From the NCBI RefSeq assembly GCF_026262505.1, contig NC_067208.1, forward strand, positions 14,331,962 through 14,395,961: DNA of 64,000 nt. Direction: 5' to 3'. Positions 8,814-18,240 of the stretch are shown one piece after another (positions within the stretch are counted from its first letter, which is position 1; the number at the start of each line of letters is the position of its first letter). The notes under the pieces are model-generated. The model saw only the letters and a program-made list of their open reading frames with translations. It did not search any database and had not been told where the DNA came from. The stretch is from Trichomonas vaginalis G3 (lineage: Eukaryota > Parabasalia > Trichomonadida > Trichomonadidae). A program made the translations under genes and the position numbers.

Positions 8814-9841
8814 CTAATGGTCCCAGATGAGTTGGTTTAGATCTCTCAAGTTCTTAGATGGTATAACATCTTCAACACCTCCTTCATATCTTACTTTATA
8901 AGTGTCATCGTTTATGTTGTAGTCAAGTATTTCAATAACCACTCCTCGCTTTGCTTCGTCAATGGTTTCAGCAAGTTTGCCATTACTACTTTCGACTAAT
9001 TTATGACGAGGATAAAATGCAATGGAGTCGTCGGCAGCTTTTATAAGATATCCATTACCTTGCGTAGAGTCTACGATATAATAATTTCGACTTAACCTTA
9101 AACGTTTCTTTGTCAACGGTTTGTCGTCAAGAACTACACGAACTTTTGTACCAGGAATGAGGTAAATTGTGTTGAATTTCTGATATTTTGTGTTTGGCTT
9201 CGTTTCTTTTGTATATACTTTTCTTCTTGTTGTTGTGTCATTGAATTTGGTGTATGTCCTGTTGTAGAATGTGTTGAGGAATTATATACTTCGAGAAAGT
9301 GTTTCATTGTTTCTTCGGTAAAGTCTCGCTCTTGATTTAAATCTCTGAGCGTTCCTTATGAAGCGGTTTATGATGCCGAGTATGTTATGGTTATGGTCTT
9401 CAGTAGTGTAGTGAGTTATGTTATGCTTAATGAGAAAATCTGTGATTTCATTGCTGAGGTATGCACTGTCTTGGTCTGATGTTAAAGTACTTGGGCTATG
9501 TTCTGCTACAAACTTTTGTAAAACTCTTAACACTTCACGAGTTCCTTTATTTTCATTATATACGCAAAAGCTTTGCGAGTGTTAACATTAATGAAGATGA
9601 GGAATGGTTTATGTCCTCCTTTTCTGCTTTGAATGAGAGTGTCAAATTGGTATGCGTCAGGAGTGTTGGAGTAAATTGGTAAAAAGTAGTCGTAAGGGTT
9701 TATTTTTGTTTGATGTACAACATTTTTGTCAAAGAACCTTTTCACTTCAGCTCTGTTAGTAAATCCCCAACTCTTTGCAGCTTCATTGAATTTCTTAAAT
9801 GACCTCCATGGATGTTGTTCGAATACTTCTTTCAAGCTCAT
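8814..9841 (-). pseudogene. Maverick retroviral-type integrase (fossil)
   Basis: The span encodes integrase parts in the expected order from 9841 downward. First comes an N-terminal helical part. Then comes an RNase-H-fold catalytic core with the first Asp in a QFDTL context and the second in a TSDQDSAYLS context. Last is a small basic SH3/chromo-like C-terminal domain near 8814-8960. This family catalyses strand transfer at Polinton ends. The region looks broken, with about two breaks. Confidence 0.8.
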
Positions 9842-9860
9842 TTATGTAAAGTTAAAGAGT

Positions 9861-12800
9861 TTAACCAACTCGTATCCAAGCGTGCATTGTTATATAAGGA
9901 GGCATATAATCTTTTCCATTACCTGCTGGGTCTGTAATACCAGCTACAACATGTGTATGATTTCCTGCGGTTCCACAGAAAATACCTGTGCTAACATCTT
10001 TGGGGTCAGTTGTGATATCATATCTATGCATTCCCTGTCTATCCGAACCCGCTGCAAGATTTGTATAACCTCTTTTTGTTATTGAATGTGAATGGTTTCC
10101 TTCCACAGATGTTCTTCCACTGAACCTATGCATATGTGAAGGAAGGTTTTCAATACCTATTTTCTTTGAACCTCCCATCTTCATTGACTGCGTATTAGTG
10201 TAGAATGGAAAACTGTCAACTATTTCATACCATCTACCACCAAATAAAGTGTTTGGATTTATTGGATTCATAGACGTATAAACAGCTCCTATAGGATATA
10301 TTAAATCATATATGCTCATAACTCTATAAACATATTCTAAAGAACTTATGTCATTAAATACCATTTGGAATGTATCTCCCGGATGAAATGTTGCATTTGT
10401 TCCACTTTTATAATGTAATGTTAGTTCAATAGAATTATCCAAGAAAAATTCAAAAGTATCCGGTTGAAGACCTCTAACAAATTCAAATGGAGTTGCTGGT
10501 TCACCATTTATAATTTCTGTTGTAAATGTCATTGTATCTGGTTTCGAAAATTTCTTTGTTAGTTCTGCATCCACATAAGTTTTGTCTGCTTTTTTATCTA
10601 ACATTGATGGTAGTTCATATGCTTCAAAGTTTCTGGCATGACTTTCAATGTTCCTGCAACTCTTATCTAAATTGTTAAGAGTATCTTTTACGCTTGTACT
10701 CGGATTCTCTAAAGGTGCACTTGAACCAAGGTCAAAGTTCAATATTACATCGTCTGCTCTAACAGTAGTGAAGGATTGATGTGTATGATTTTTGTCTGCT
10801 TTTTTATCTAACATTGATGGTAGTTCATATGCTTCAAAGTTTCTGGCATGATCTTCGATATTCCTGCAACTCTTATCTAAATTGTTAAGAGTATCTTTTA
10901 CGCTTGTACTCGGATTCTCTAAAGGTGCACTTGAACCCAAATCATAGTTCAATATTATGTCGTCTGCTCTAACAGTAGTGAAGGATTTATGTGTATGATT
11001 TTTGTCTGCTTTGTTGTCTAAAGAAGTTTGAAGTTCATTTATATCGGAGATATTGTGTTTATGAGATTTCAAAACTTTGTTCGTTGCGTCAAGTTCATTT
11101 TTGTCAGCTTTACTTTTAATAGCATCTTCAAAAGTTATTTTTGCCTTAACTCTTAACATAAATCTTGGTTCAACTAATACACCGTTAACATTGAAAGTAG
11201 AGGCATAAATTTCACCGGTATAACCAAATGCTTCTGGTGCTTTAGCTACATCATACTGTACAGTACAGCTTATGTCATAACCTTTAGCACGAATGTATTT
11301 ATATCTTCTTTCATTAACATTTTTTGTCTTCGCTTCATCACTTCGTGTTAAATATCCATGGTAGTCCGTTATAATCTGTTCGTCTGAAGTTATATAATGA
11401 ACGTGGTTCTTGTCCGCTTTACTATTTAATGTAGCTTGAAGTTCATTTATATCGGAGATATTGTGTTTATGAGATTTCAAAACTTTCTTCATTGCGTCAA
11501 GTTCATTTTTGTCCGCTTTACTATTTAATGTAGCTTGAAGTTCATTTATATCGGAGATATTGTGTTTATGTTCTTTATCTGCTTTTTCGGCTAATTTCTC
11601 TTCTATCTCATTTATTTCAAGTTCATGCCTACCACCACCTCCCGAAGAAGTATTTTTCTTCAGCTCTTGAAGAACGTCCACTTCGCCATCTTTGGTGTCA
11701 ATAATGAGACTTTGTGTTAAAACCTTTCCTGTCTTAATGGATGTTTGTAAAACTTCTTCTTCACCGTGTTCGGGGTCATGGTCGTCATCATATCTTGTGA
11801 AATCAGAGATGTTGTCATACATTAAGCATATCTGTCTCAAAAGTTCTGCTATTTGAAACTGGAACGAAAGATATACAGAACTTTCATCATCTCCTAAAGT
11901 CAAGTCTGCTTTCTTAAGTATTTCTTGAATGTATGCAATGAGAACAGAGTACCTTGGAAAATATTCGAACAATATTTCATTAGCTGTTGGTTTTGGTGGT
12001 TCTTCTGGAGTTTCTGTTGTTTCAGTTCCTTCTGTAGGTTCTGTTGGAGTTTCTGCATCTCTTGACTTCAATGCTCTTGCTCTCAAAGACCTAAATGTTA
12101 GAGCACCAGGTTTTACAAAGGACTTTATAAATGCTTTAATAGTTCCTGGTAAGTTATTGTTAGCATTAAGTAAGTTCCTTATGCTTCCATCATGTACGTC
12201 CATAGCACTATGTAAAAAATCTATACTTTTCTTGTAGTCAGCAATAGACTGACTGTGATTTTTTAAAGATTTGTCAATACCTTTAAGCCAATCTTCATGC
12301 ATGTCTGATACTGAGCCAAGAATATCATTTGCTTCCTTTAGTGTATTTTGTGCTTGTCGTAAAGTATCCAATCCCGTACGTGCATTGTTTGCTATACGTC
12401 TTACAGTATCTATTTGACTCCTTGTTTCTTGCATCCAACCAGATAAAGTTTTAATAGTATCCGAACCATTTGAAATGAAGTTCAAAGCATTTTTAACGTC
12501 ATCTAAAACTTGTTCACCAAGTACTGCCCATATCTTTCCGATTTGGTATTGAAGAACTCCATATGAAGCAGCTGTTAAACCAGTATTTATAAGGTCCCAT
12601 ATCCATGATTTAGCAGTTTTTCCATCCTTTCCATCCTTTCCATCCAAACCGTTTTCGCCTTGAGGTCCTTGATTCCTTGAATTCCTTGTATTCCTTGTGG
12701 TCCTTGAGGTCCGGTGTCACCCTTCTCTCCTTTCAGTTCATCTTTATGTTCGTTATAATATTCTAATGTCATAAGGTGTACATCATTACTGCTACCAGCA

Positions 12801-13147
12801 ACGCCGAGAATTTGTTTCTCATTCATGACTAAATTCTTTAGGCATTTAATGTTGTCGTCAAATCGAAAGCTCTTTAACAATTCAATGAGAACATTTAATA
12901 CTTTCACTAATGAGGCATCTACTGTAGAATTTATATATTGCACCGTTCCATCATTTATGATAGGAACTTTACTTATTGTAATGAATGGGTCATAAGTGTT
13001 AAAAGTATCGAAATCAATGACTTTTTTAGTTTTTCCATCGTCAATGACTAAATCATTGCCTTCAATGGTTAAAGTTGAGTTTTCGTTTACTAGTTCATGT
13101 GCTCTTCTTGCTTCATTTGTTTCATACGCATATGCAGCAATAGTCAT
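9861..13147 (-). pseudogene. Fibre-like protein region of the Maverick (fossil)
   Basis: A very long minus-strand region codes for a fibre-type protein. The N-terminal part ends in collagen-type Gly-x-y triplets (GDTGPQGPQG and DGKDGKDGK). A long helical region follows, then repeated KADKN-HTH and SHKHNISDI units like the His-x-His repeats of phage tail fibres. The C-terminus has the phage tail collar-like pattern YPIGAVY, NPNTLFGGRW, LPSHMH, GNHTH and MPPYITMHAW. Two direct copies of a 210-bp block lie at 10581-10790 and 10791-11000. A host-attachment fibre is the natural inference. The region looks broken in about one place. Confidence 0.75.
10581..11000 (-). repeat. Two 210-bp direct repeats within the fibre region
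   Basis: Two adjacent copies, 10581-10790 and 10791-11000, differ at only a few positions. Each encodes 70 residues that include KADKNHTH, SFTTVRADD and a Leu-rich helical part. The near identity points to a recent in-frame tandem duplication that lengthens the fibre shaft. Confidence 0.85.
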
Positions 13148-13164
13148 ATTTTAATGAGAATAAA

Positions 13165-13941
13165 ATGTTGTTCTATTTGCAAAGTACAGACCCAAACGAA
13201 TACGGAACAGTAAAGCTACAAACAAACTTAGGTCTTCAGAATGAAGCGCTTGCTTTCAGAGTTGTTGACTTCAATACTATCGCAACTTTTGTCATAACAG
13301 ATGAAACAGATTTCATGGAGTTTGAAATAGATGGAAAGAAGCATGAAATAAGATTTCACAATAATGTAGAATATAAGATGGAAACATTAGCTGGAGTGTT
13401 AAATGCGCTCATAAATACTACAATAAACAAGGAGAACGAAGAAAACTTAATGAATGTTAAACTTATTGCAGGAGTTTTGAAGTTCAGTTATGCGAAGGAG
13501 TTTAAGATAACACGAATGAGTCATAGAGTTCAATTGCTTCTGGGAGCATACCATATGCAACTACCTTTGAAAAGTGTTGACAAAACGATTGAGATGAAAT
13601 CTGTTCCATACGTATGTTATGGCAATTGTTTGTACATTGAATCTAAAATAGCTAATGTCACAGGCATTTCAGGAGTTAATAGTAAAGGTTCAGTAGAGTA
13701 TAAATCTTTCTGTTATGAAGTAAATTCAATGTTCATTCCAAACGTTCCTGTCATAGCAACTCATTTAGGTAAATGGGTTCGCATTAGTCCTCATAATTTG
13801 AAAGACATGCAATTCAGACTTGTTGACTTTCAAGGAGAGCCTGTAGAACTGAAGGCACCAGTGCGAATGACTGTTGAAGTTGACTTTTTAGAAAATATTA
13901 AATGCAACAGCTTACAAGAGAACTCAGAGCTAAAAATATAA
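13165..13941 (+). CDS. Jelly-roll capsid-like protein, penton candidate
   Basis: This 258-residue protein is beta-rich. Its final strands read FRLVDFQGEPVELKAPVRM, followed by a TVEV end. That is the pattern seen at the end of jelly-roll capsid proteins of Polintons and related viruses, where it resembles RLVDxxGxPVxLxxP. The length fits a single jelly-roll minor capsid (penton) protein better than the double jelly-roll major capsid protein. It is divergent from the fibre gene across 17 bp. The 3' end overlaps the next gene by about 40 bp. The assignment is by pattern only. It looks whole. Confidence 0.5.
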   Translation: MLFYLQSTDPNEYGTVKLQTNLGLQNEALAFRVVDFNTIATFVITDETDFMEFEIDGKKHEIRFHNNVEYKMETLAGVLNALINTTINKENEENLMNVKLIAGVLKFSYAKEFKITRMSHRVQLLLGAYHMQLPLKSVDKTIEMKSVPYVCYGNCLYIESKIANVTGISGVNSKGSVEYKSFCYEVNSMFIPNVPVIATHLGKWVRISPHNLKDMQFRLVDFQGEPVELKAPVRMTVEVDFLENIKCNSLQENSELKI

Positions 13942-14171
13942 AGTATGAATGTTATGTATTAGGTCATGAACTTTGGTTGTTGCTGTTTGATGAAACAAAT
14001 GAGTTAGTTATGTCAGTCAAGAGAACAGAAAAAGGCGTCAAAGGCGCCGAGCGCAAAGCGCTATATTGTGTTAGTGAAAACTGCACCAAGTCAATAAGAT
14101 TAGGTTTGCATTATGAAGATGAGTTCGATACTGTTGAAGAAGTTTTGGACAGATATTACAAATTGCTTTAA
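13902..14171 (+). CDS. Small Maverick protein of unknown function, 89 aa
   Basis: This short gene overlaps the 3' end of the penton candidate in another frame and converges with the minus-strand gene at 14168, sharing its last bases. The protein has a beta-rich N-terminal half (YECYVLGHELWLLLFD) and a helical acidic C-terminus. The overlap at both ends is typical of compact viral-type genomes. A GCGCAAAGCGC palindrome sits in its coding sequence near 14050. No family is recognised. Confidence 0.55.
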   Translation: MQQLTRELRAKNIKYECYVLGHELWLLLFDETNELVMSVKRTEKGVKGAERKALYCVSENCTKSIRLGLHYEDEFDTVEEVLDRYYKLL

Positions 14172-14782
14172 TTTACTAAAACATATTTCAAACAAAGCTT
14201 ATAGTAAGTAGATAGTTTTGTATACTCGTTTGAATATTTATACTTAAACTCAACTCCTGGAGTTCCTGGTGTTTCAATGATGCGGATGTTACCTATTTTC
14301 ATGAATATTGGAGTTTGACCACAGCATTCGATTTCAGGGTCGAGATAGTCAATGACACATTGTTTCCCTGTTATTCGTGATATAACATTTTCAAGGTCCT
14401 CCTTTGTTAGAATTATTTGGTTCTTGCTTATAAGATTTGTCAAAAGCTTCTTATCGTCTTTGAGTAAAATTGTTTGGTATAACTGAAGAAGGTAATGGTC
14501 TACGTTATCTGAAGGATTTGTTTGAACATTTGTGTAAGGGTTGTCGTTGGCTTCTCTTGAAAGAATTTGGTCCAGTGGTGGATACTCTAACTTAACATCT
14601 GATGTAGCGTTAGCGTTTGAAGCTGTGTTTAAATTCACGGATTTCAGCTCTGGTTCTTTTTCTTTCAAACACTCTGAACTATAGTTCTTTATGACAATAT
14701 TGTTTGTCGTTCGTGAGTCAACATTTGATGTTGGTTCAATTGGAACATTAACGGCACCAGCTAAGATGGATTTGCTTCTCAT
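14168..14782 (-). CDS. Maverick protein of unknown function, 204 aa
   Basis: The N-terminal half is Asn/Ser/Thr rich and probably disordered. The C-terminal half (from about residue 90) is ordered, with helices (LLLQLYQTILLKDDKKLLTN) and a strand region containing IECCGQTPIFMKIG. The start lies in the context ATATGAAATGAG, shared with other Maverick genes. It is divergent from the gene at 14808 across 25 bp. It may be a virion or scaffold protein, but nothing specific is recognised. It looks whole. Confidence 0.6.
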   Translation of the reverse strand: MRSKSILAGAVNVPIEPTSNVDSRTTNNIVIKNYSSECLKEKEPELKSVNLNTASNANATSDVKLEYPPLDQILSREANDNPYTNVQTNPSDNVDHYLLQLYQTILLKDDKKLLTNLISKNQIILTKEDLENVISRITGKQCVIDYLDPEIECCGQTPIFMKIGNIRIIETPGTPGVEFKYKYSNEYTKLSTYYKLCLKYVLVN

Positions 14783-14807
14783 TTCATATAGAATAAAAAC
14801 CTTTTAT

Positions 14808-15209
14808 ATGTATGAAATGAACAATATACTCGACAAGGGTTTGAATGTAAAGCTAACGAATGAAAATATTGTTGAATTCACTGAGACAGGTGCTGTGTAT
14901 AAAGATGTAGAACTACTGAACAAAAGAGCTAAGGGAAGAAGCAGGAACATGAACAAAGGGTGGAAGCCTATAAAAATTTATGTCAATGATGGCTCAGGAG
15001 GTTCAAACATAAAGTATGCAGAAAGTTATAGAGTTTATGCTCTCAAAGGTGAAAAGCCTTCATTTAAGAACAGCTATTCTAACGCATATCCTCAAAAGCT
15101 AACGGATGGGGAAGTGGATGATATGAATGACAGCAAAAATATTAACAGAAATGGCGACAGAGATGCATGGAATTTGTTTACCATCAGTCAATTGAAGGTT
15201 AAACTTTAA
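14808..15209 (+). CDS. Maverick protein of unknown function, about 134 aa
   Basis: The start at 14808, or 14817 three codons later, is chosen because it follows the divergent promoter region and sits in the recurrent GTATGAAATG context. The frame continues upstream only into the antisense of the neighbouring gene. The protein is basic in its middle (NKRAKGRSRNMNKGWK) with Gly/Ser/Asn-rich stretches. It overlaps the 3' end of the ATPase region by a few bases. No family is recognised. Confidence 0.55.
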   Translation: MYEMNNILDKGLNVKLTNENIVEFTETGAVYKDVELLNKRAKGRSRNMNKGWKPIKIYVNDGSGGSNIKYAESYRVYALKGEKPSFKNSYSNAYPQKLTDGEVDDMNDSKNINRNGDRDAWNLFTISQLKVKL

Positions 15210-16053
15210 AACAATGTTGGTCGTTCCCATGGAATATTTTTGACTTTAATGGTATTAGTCATGATATGAATCTCAAGGTATGAACGAGGAGAGATGAGAG
15301 ACTTATATGCTTCCCAAATTTCTTCAAAAGGTAATGTTATACCTGACTGTTTCCAAATGAGTTCAATATCATAGCGTGAGAAACCTTGAAAGATAACGAA
15401 GTCAGTTATGAGACGTTTTATGTTTAAAGCAAGGAAACGCCATGTTTGCATAAGTATTGCTACAGTTAAGTGGTAATGTCTGACTTTAGTAATGATGTTA
15501 GCTAATGGTGAGTCAGGCTTTGACACTAAACCTTTTCCGGCGAAGTCGTCGCAAACGAGCAGAGTGTTTGAAGGATACTTTTTGAAGGGGTATTTTGAAA
15601 GTTTTGACAGAATGTAGTTTGTAAGTCGTTTCATATCGTAAACTCCTGAGTATGACGTAAGTGGTGTTTGTCAATAATTCTTTCCATCTCTTCTGAAGTC
15701 TTTTGCATTCCTGACTGTATAAATTCAACGATGGCATAATATTTCCTCTTACGTCGAATGTAACGTTGAAGAAATTCAATGAGTTCGCTATCTGGAACTT
15801 TAACGACAGAGGCTTGAACTTTTGACATAAATGTTTTCGCTGTTGAGTCCATAGAGTCTGAAGTTGCTGATATAATGATTTGGTCATAATATGAGTCGTT
15901 TCCTAAACGTTCTGTTATGAGTATATGACGAATGAGGTTAAATGTCTTACCTGAACCCATCTTTCCACAATAGAAATAAACACCATTTGAACAGAACTCA
16001 TAGTCCTTACTGAAAGGAAGAATGAGAAGAGTTAAGTTTGTCTGTAGTTTCAT
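15206..16053 (-). pseudogene. Maverick packaging ATPase, A32/FtsK type (fossil)
   Basis: The N-terminal part has a P-loop in the context FYCGKMGSGKTFNLI, as in the A32/FtsK-HerA genome-packaging ATPases of Polintons, poxviruses and relatives. Further on, a hydrophobic strand ending in two Asp (NTLLVCDDF) fits Walker B, and a TVAILMQTW segment fits the sensor region. Such ATPases pump DNA into the capsid. The region looks broken, with about one break. The divergent capsid-like gene begins about 54 bp beyond its start. Confidence 0.82.
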
Positions 16054-16106
16054 TCATGTCTTCATCTACGTCATGTATTAAATGCTTCATTTTATCTCCA
16101 TTAAAA

Positions 16107-16988
16107 ATGCAAGTCAGAAATATTCAGAACATAGCACCGAGTCTAACTGACAAGAGTATAAAGATATACTATGAACACGTTATGATGAAACCAACCAAAA
16201 TTCAAGAAAGTCAGTATACTTATGAATATCCAAGACACTGGGTAGAGTATGTAGGAGGTGAGAAAGCTATTGAAATCAGACAGGTTCGAAGTATTCCAGC
16301 AGGAAGAACAATATTATTGAAGAACTTTAATGTTTTGAGGTATAATGATGAAACAAAGAAGCAAGATAGTTTTCCTGTTGCTGTGTATGTGAACCTAGAC
16401 ACAGGAGATGACATGAAAGTTTTTAACACAAAGCTTCAAACGGTAGTGAGAGAACAACTGACTGCGGAAGGGCATCCATTACCTTCAGAAGTTACCATAG
16501 CATATAATTTTGAAACAAACTCAATAGATTTTAAAGTCGTCTCTGCAAAGAAGTCAGGTTTTACATTTAATGAAGCAGATGTATATTCGAATGAAAACTT
16601 CAAAGCTATTGCATGGTTAGATAATGACGATTGCTTTAAGAAAATATTTAAATTCAGTGACTCAAAGATGTCAATAGATGACCTTCGTGGAATGTTACCA
16701 TCGACGTTTACAGTTGAAGGTTCAGCAGGATTGCTTACAAGATTGTCAATTGGTGGTATTTGGTCTCGTGAGAACATTGTTATAAAATCCAGTATAAGTG
16801 AATTTGCTGAAGAATCTATATTATGTCTTTCAAACTACATGTATTCGCCGCCGAAGCATTATAGTATAACAAACTTTGTCAGTAAGTTTAACATAAGACT
16901 TGTCGAACCTTCTTCAATGAAAGATGTTGTGCTACCTAAAGACGGAAAGGATGGACTCATTATTGAGATGATTTTAATAGCATATTAA
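16107..16988 (+). CDS. Capsid-like beta-rich protein of the Maverick
   Basis: This 293-residue protein starts at ATG 16107, with a TCATT initiator-like motif at 16087-16091. Most of it is predicted beta with few Cys. Its final part, with FNIRLVEPSSMKDVVLP followed by a short hydrophobic strand, resembles the closing strands of jelly-roll capsid proteins and parallels the end of the protein at 13165-13941. Being divergent next to the packaging ATPase, a usual Polinton morphogenesis neighbour, supports a capsid role. It is too short for a typical double jelly-roll major capsid protein of about 500-600 residues. It looks whole. Confidence 0.5.
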   Translation: MQVRNIQNIAPSLTDKSIKIYYEHVMMKPTKIQESQYTYEYPRHWVEYVGGEKAIEIRQVRSIPAGRTILLKNFNVLRYNDETKKQDSFPVAVYVNLDTGDDMKVFNTKLQTVVREQLTAEGHPLPSEVTIAYNFETNSIDFKVVSAKKSGFTFNEADVYSNENFKAIAWLDNDDCFKKIFKFSDSKMSIDDLRGMLPSTFTVEGSAGLLTRLSIGGIWSRENIVIKSSISEFAEESILCLSNYMYSPPKHYSITNFVSKFNIRLVEPSSMKDVVLPKDGKDGLIIEMILIAY

Positions 16989-17184
16989 ATGAGCTTGTTT
17001 TGAAGGTCATTCATGATGAAATAACTGTTGTAGAAGATGTTAGCAATTGTTCAGACATTTTGAAGCGTATAGATGAGATAAGAAAGAAGTTTATGAATGA
17101 GAATGTTTATGTTTCATTGACTTTCTCCAGTAAAGAGAACTTTTATGAGAATATTTGAAGAGAGATGATTTTAATATGGTGTAA

Positions 17185-17709
17185 ATGGTAGCTTGGGCAG
17201 CTTTAGGCGCAATGGGAACAAAAGCATTAGCATTTGGAGCAAAAGCACTTGGGGCTTATGACGCAGTAAATAAAATGAGTGGAGGAAGAGTTTCGAAGAC
17301 ATTAGATGCAAATAAAGGAAAGATTGGAGGCTGGGTTGCAAAGAAGTTAAGATTAAATAAAATAGGGCTCATAAATAAAGCATCCAATTTGGTTGCGACT
17401 GAGTCAGAAAATGCTTTAGGAAAGGACGATGAGTTTGCAAAACATGCAAAAGACTTTAATGACCAGATGAAAGGTGAAACAATGCATTTAAATAGAGTCG
17501 ATGGAACTAAAGAAAATGTTTCTTCTCCACCAGTAGTTCTTCCGTATGGTCCCTATGGAATGTATGGAAACCCTTACGAAAGACCATTTGACCCATTGAC
17601 TGGTGGAAGTAATTGGTATCATTACGGACGAAGAAGAAAGACAGTTAAGCTGGAGACAGACGTGAAGAAAGCAACTAAAAAGAAACCAAGGAAGAGAGTT
17701 ATAAAGTAA
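17185..17709 (+). CDS. Virion-core-like Ala/Gly and basic protein of the Maverick
   Basis: The 174-residue protein has an Ala/Gly-rich hydrophobic N-terminus (WAALGAMGTKALAFGAKALG), a basic middle and a strongly basic Lys/Arg-rich C-terminus (KKATKKKPRKRVIK). A Pro/Tyr/Gly-rich segment (PYGPYGMYGNPY) lies near residues 120-130. A small protein with a membrane- or capsid-binding front and a basic tail fits a core or DNA-condensing virion protein, but this is inference. It lies downstream of the capsid-like gene on the same strand. Confidence 0.55.
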   Translation: MVAWAALGAMGTKALAFGAKALGAYDAVNKMSGGRVSKTLDANKGKIGGWVAKKLRLNKIGLINKASNLVATESENALGKDDEFAKHAKDFNDQMKGETMHLNRVDGTKENVSSPPVVLPYGPYGMYGNPYERPFDPLTGGSNWYHYGRRRKTVKLETDVKKATKKKPRKRVIK

Positions 17710-17720
17710 TGAATTCAAGT

Positions 17721-17787
17721 GGGTGAAAAAAGAGGTGAAAAAAGAGGTGAGATCTCACCACTTCACCTAAATTTATTTTTTCACCTC
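17721..17787 (-). repeat. Fourth copy of the TCACCTC palindromic repeat
   Basis: GGTGAAAAAAGAGGTGA repeats lead into GAGGTGAGATCTCACC and ACTTCACCTAAATTTATT, matching the repeat family at 7322, 7552 and 8670. It stands 12 bp past the stop codon of the basic virion-like gene. All four copies therefore sit just beyond a gene 3' end. Confidence 0.7.
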
Positions 17788-17791
17788 TGAC

Positions 17792-18231
17792 AACGTTTAT
17801 TTTTAAGTTTATTTTATTATTTAGCGAGAACGTTTATTTTTTATTTTATTTTTATATAAATGACGAAAACTATTGAGATAACAAACTACAACGGTCATGA
17901 GTTCAAGAACTTGTTCTTCGTTCCTCGTGAAAATACATTCTATCAGATACGAGGGAGAAAGGGTAAAGTTAGTTTGAGCGTTTATGAAGGAATGAAGAAT
18001 GGAAAGTTTATACAAGCATACGATACAAACGGTAAGCGTGTTTCATTAGCTTTGTCAAAACTTACTAACATTTATTTTGACAGTGATTTTGACCTATATG
18101 AAGAAGAAAGTGAGTCAGAAGATTATGAGCTGTTATGTGAAGCACAGCAATGGGAGGAGTTGCAATACTTTTGTAAGTGAGAACGTTTATTTTTTACATT
18201 AGTGAAGTCGTTTGTGAAAACGTTTATTTTT
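17792..18231 (+). repeat. Four copies of AACGTTTATTTTT around a small gene
   Basis: The 13-mer AACGTTTATTTTT lies at 17792-17804, 17829-17841, 18182-18194 and 18219-18231. The first two copies are just upstream of the gene at 17860 and the last two just downstream of its stop. Within each pair the copies are 37 bp apart, start to start, so the two pairs have the same spacing. They may be protein-binding sites or remnants of duplicated promoter DNA. Confidence 0.65.
17860..18180 (+). CDS. Small Maverick protein of unknown function, 106 aa
   Basis: This is the last gene before the right end of the element. The first 75 residues are beta-rich and basic (FYQIRGRKGKVSLSVYEG), possibly a small barrel. 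The end is strongly acidic (DLYEEESESEDYELL). The start follows an A/T block with two AACGTTTATTTTT copies. No family is recognised. It looks whole. Confidence 0.6.
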   Translation: MTKTIEITNYNGHEFKNLFFVPRENTFYQIRGRKGKVSLSVYEGMKNGKFIQAYDTNGKRVSLALSKLTNIYFDSDFDLYEEESESEDYELLCEAQQWEELQYFCK

Positions 18232-18240
18232 TCATTAATG

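Noticed and set aside
16967-17158. Short open stretch between two Maverick genes
   Set aside because: It has no start codon at its beginning and is too short to support a gene.
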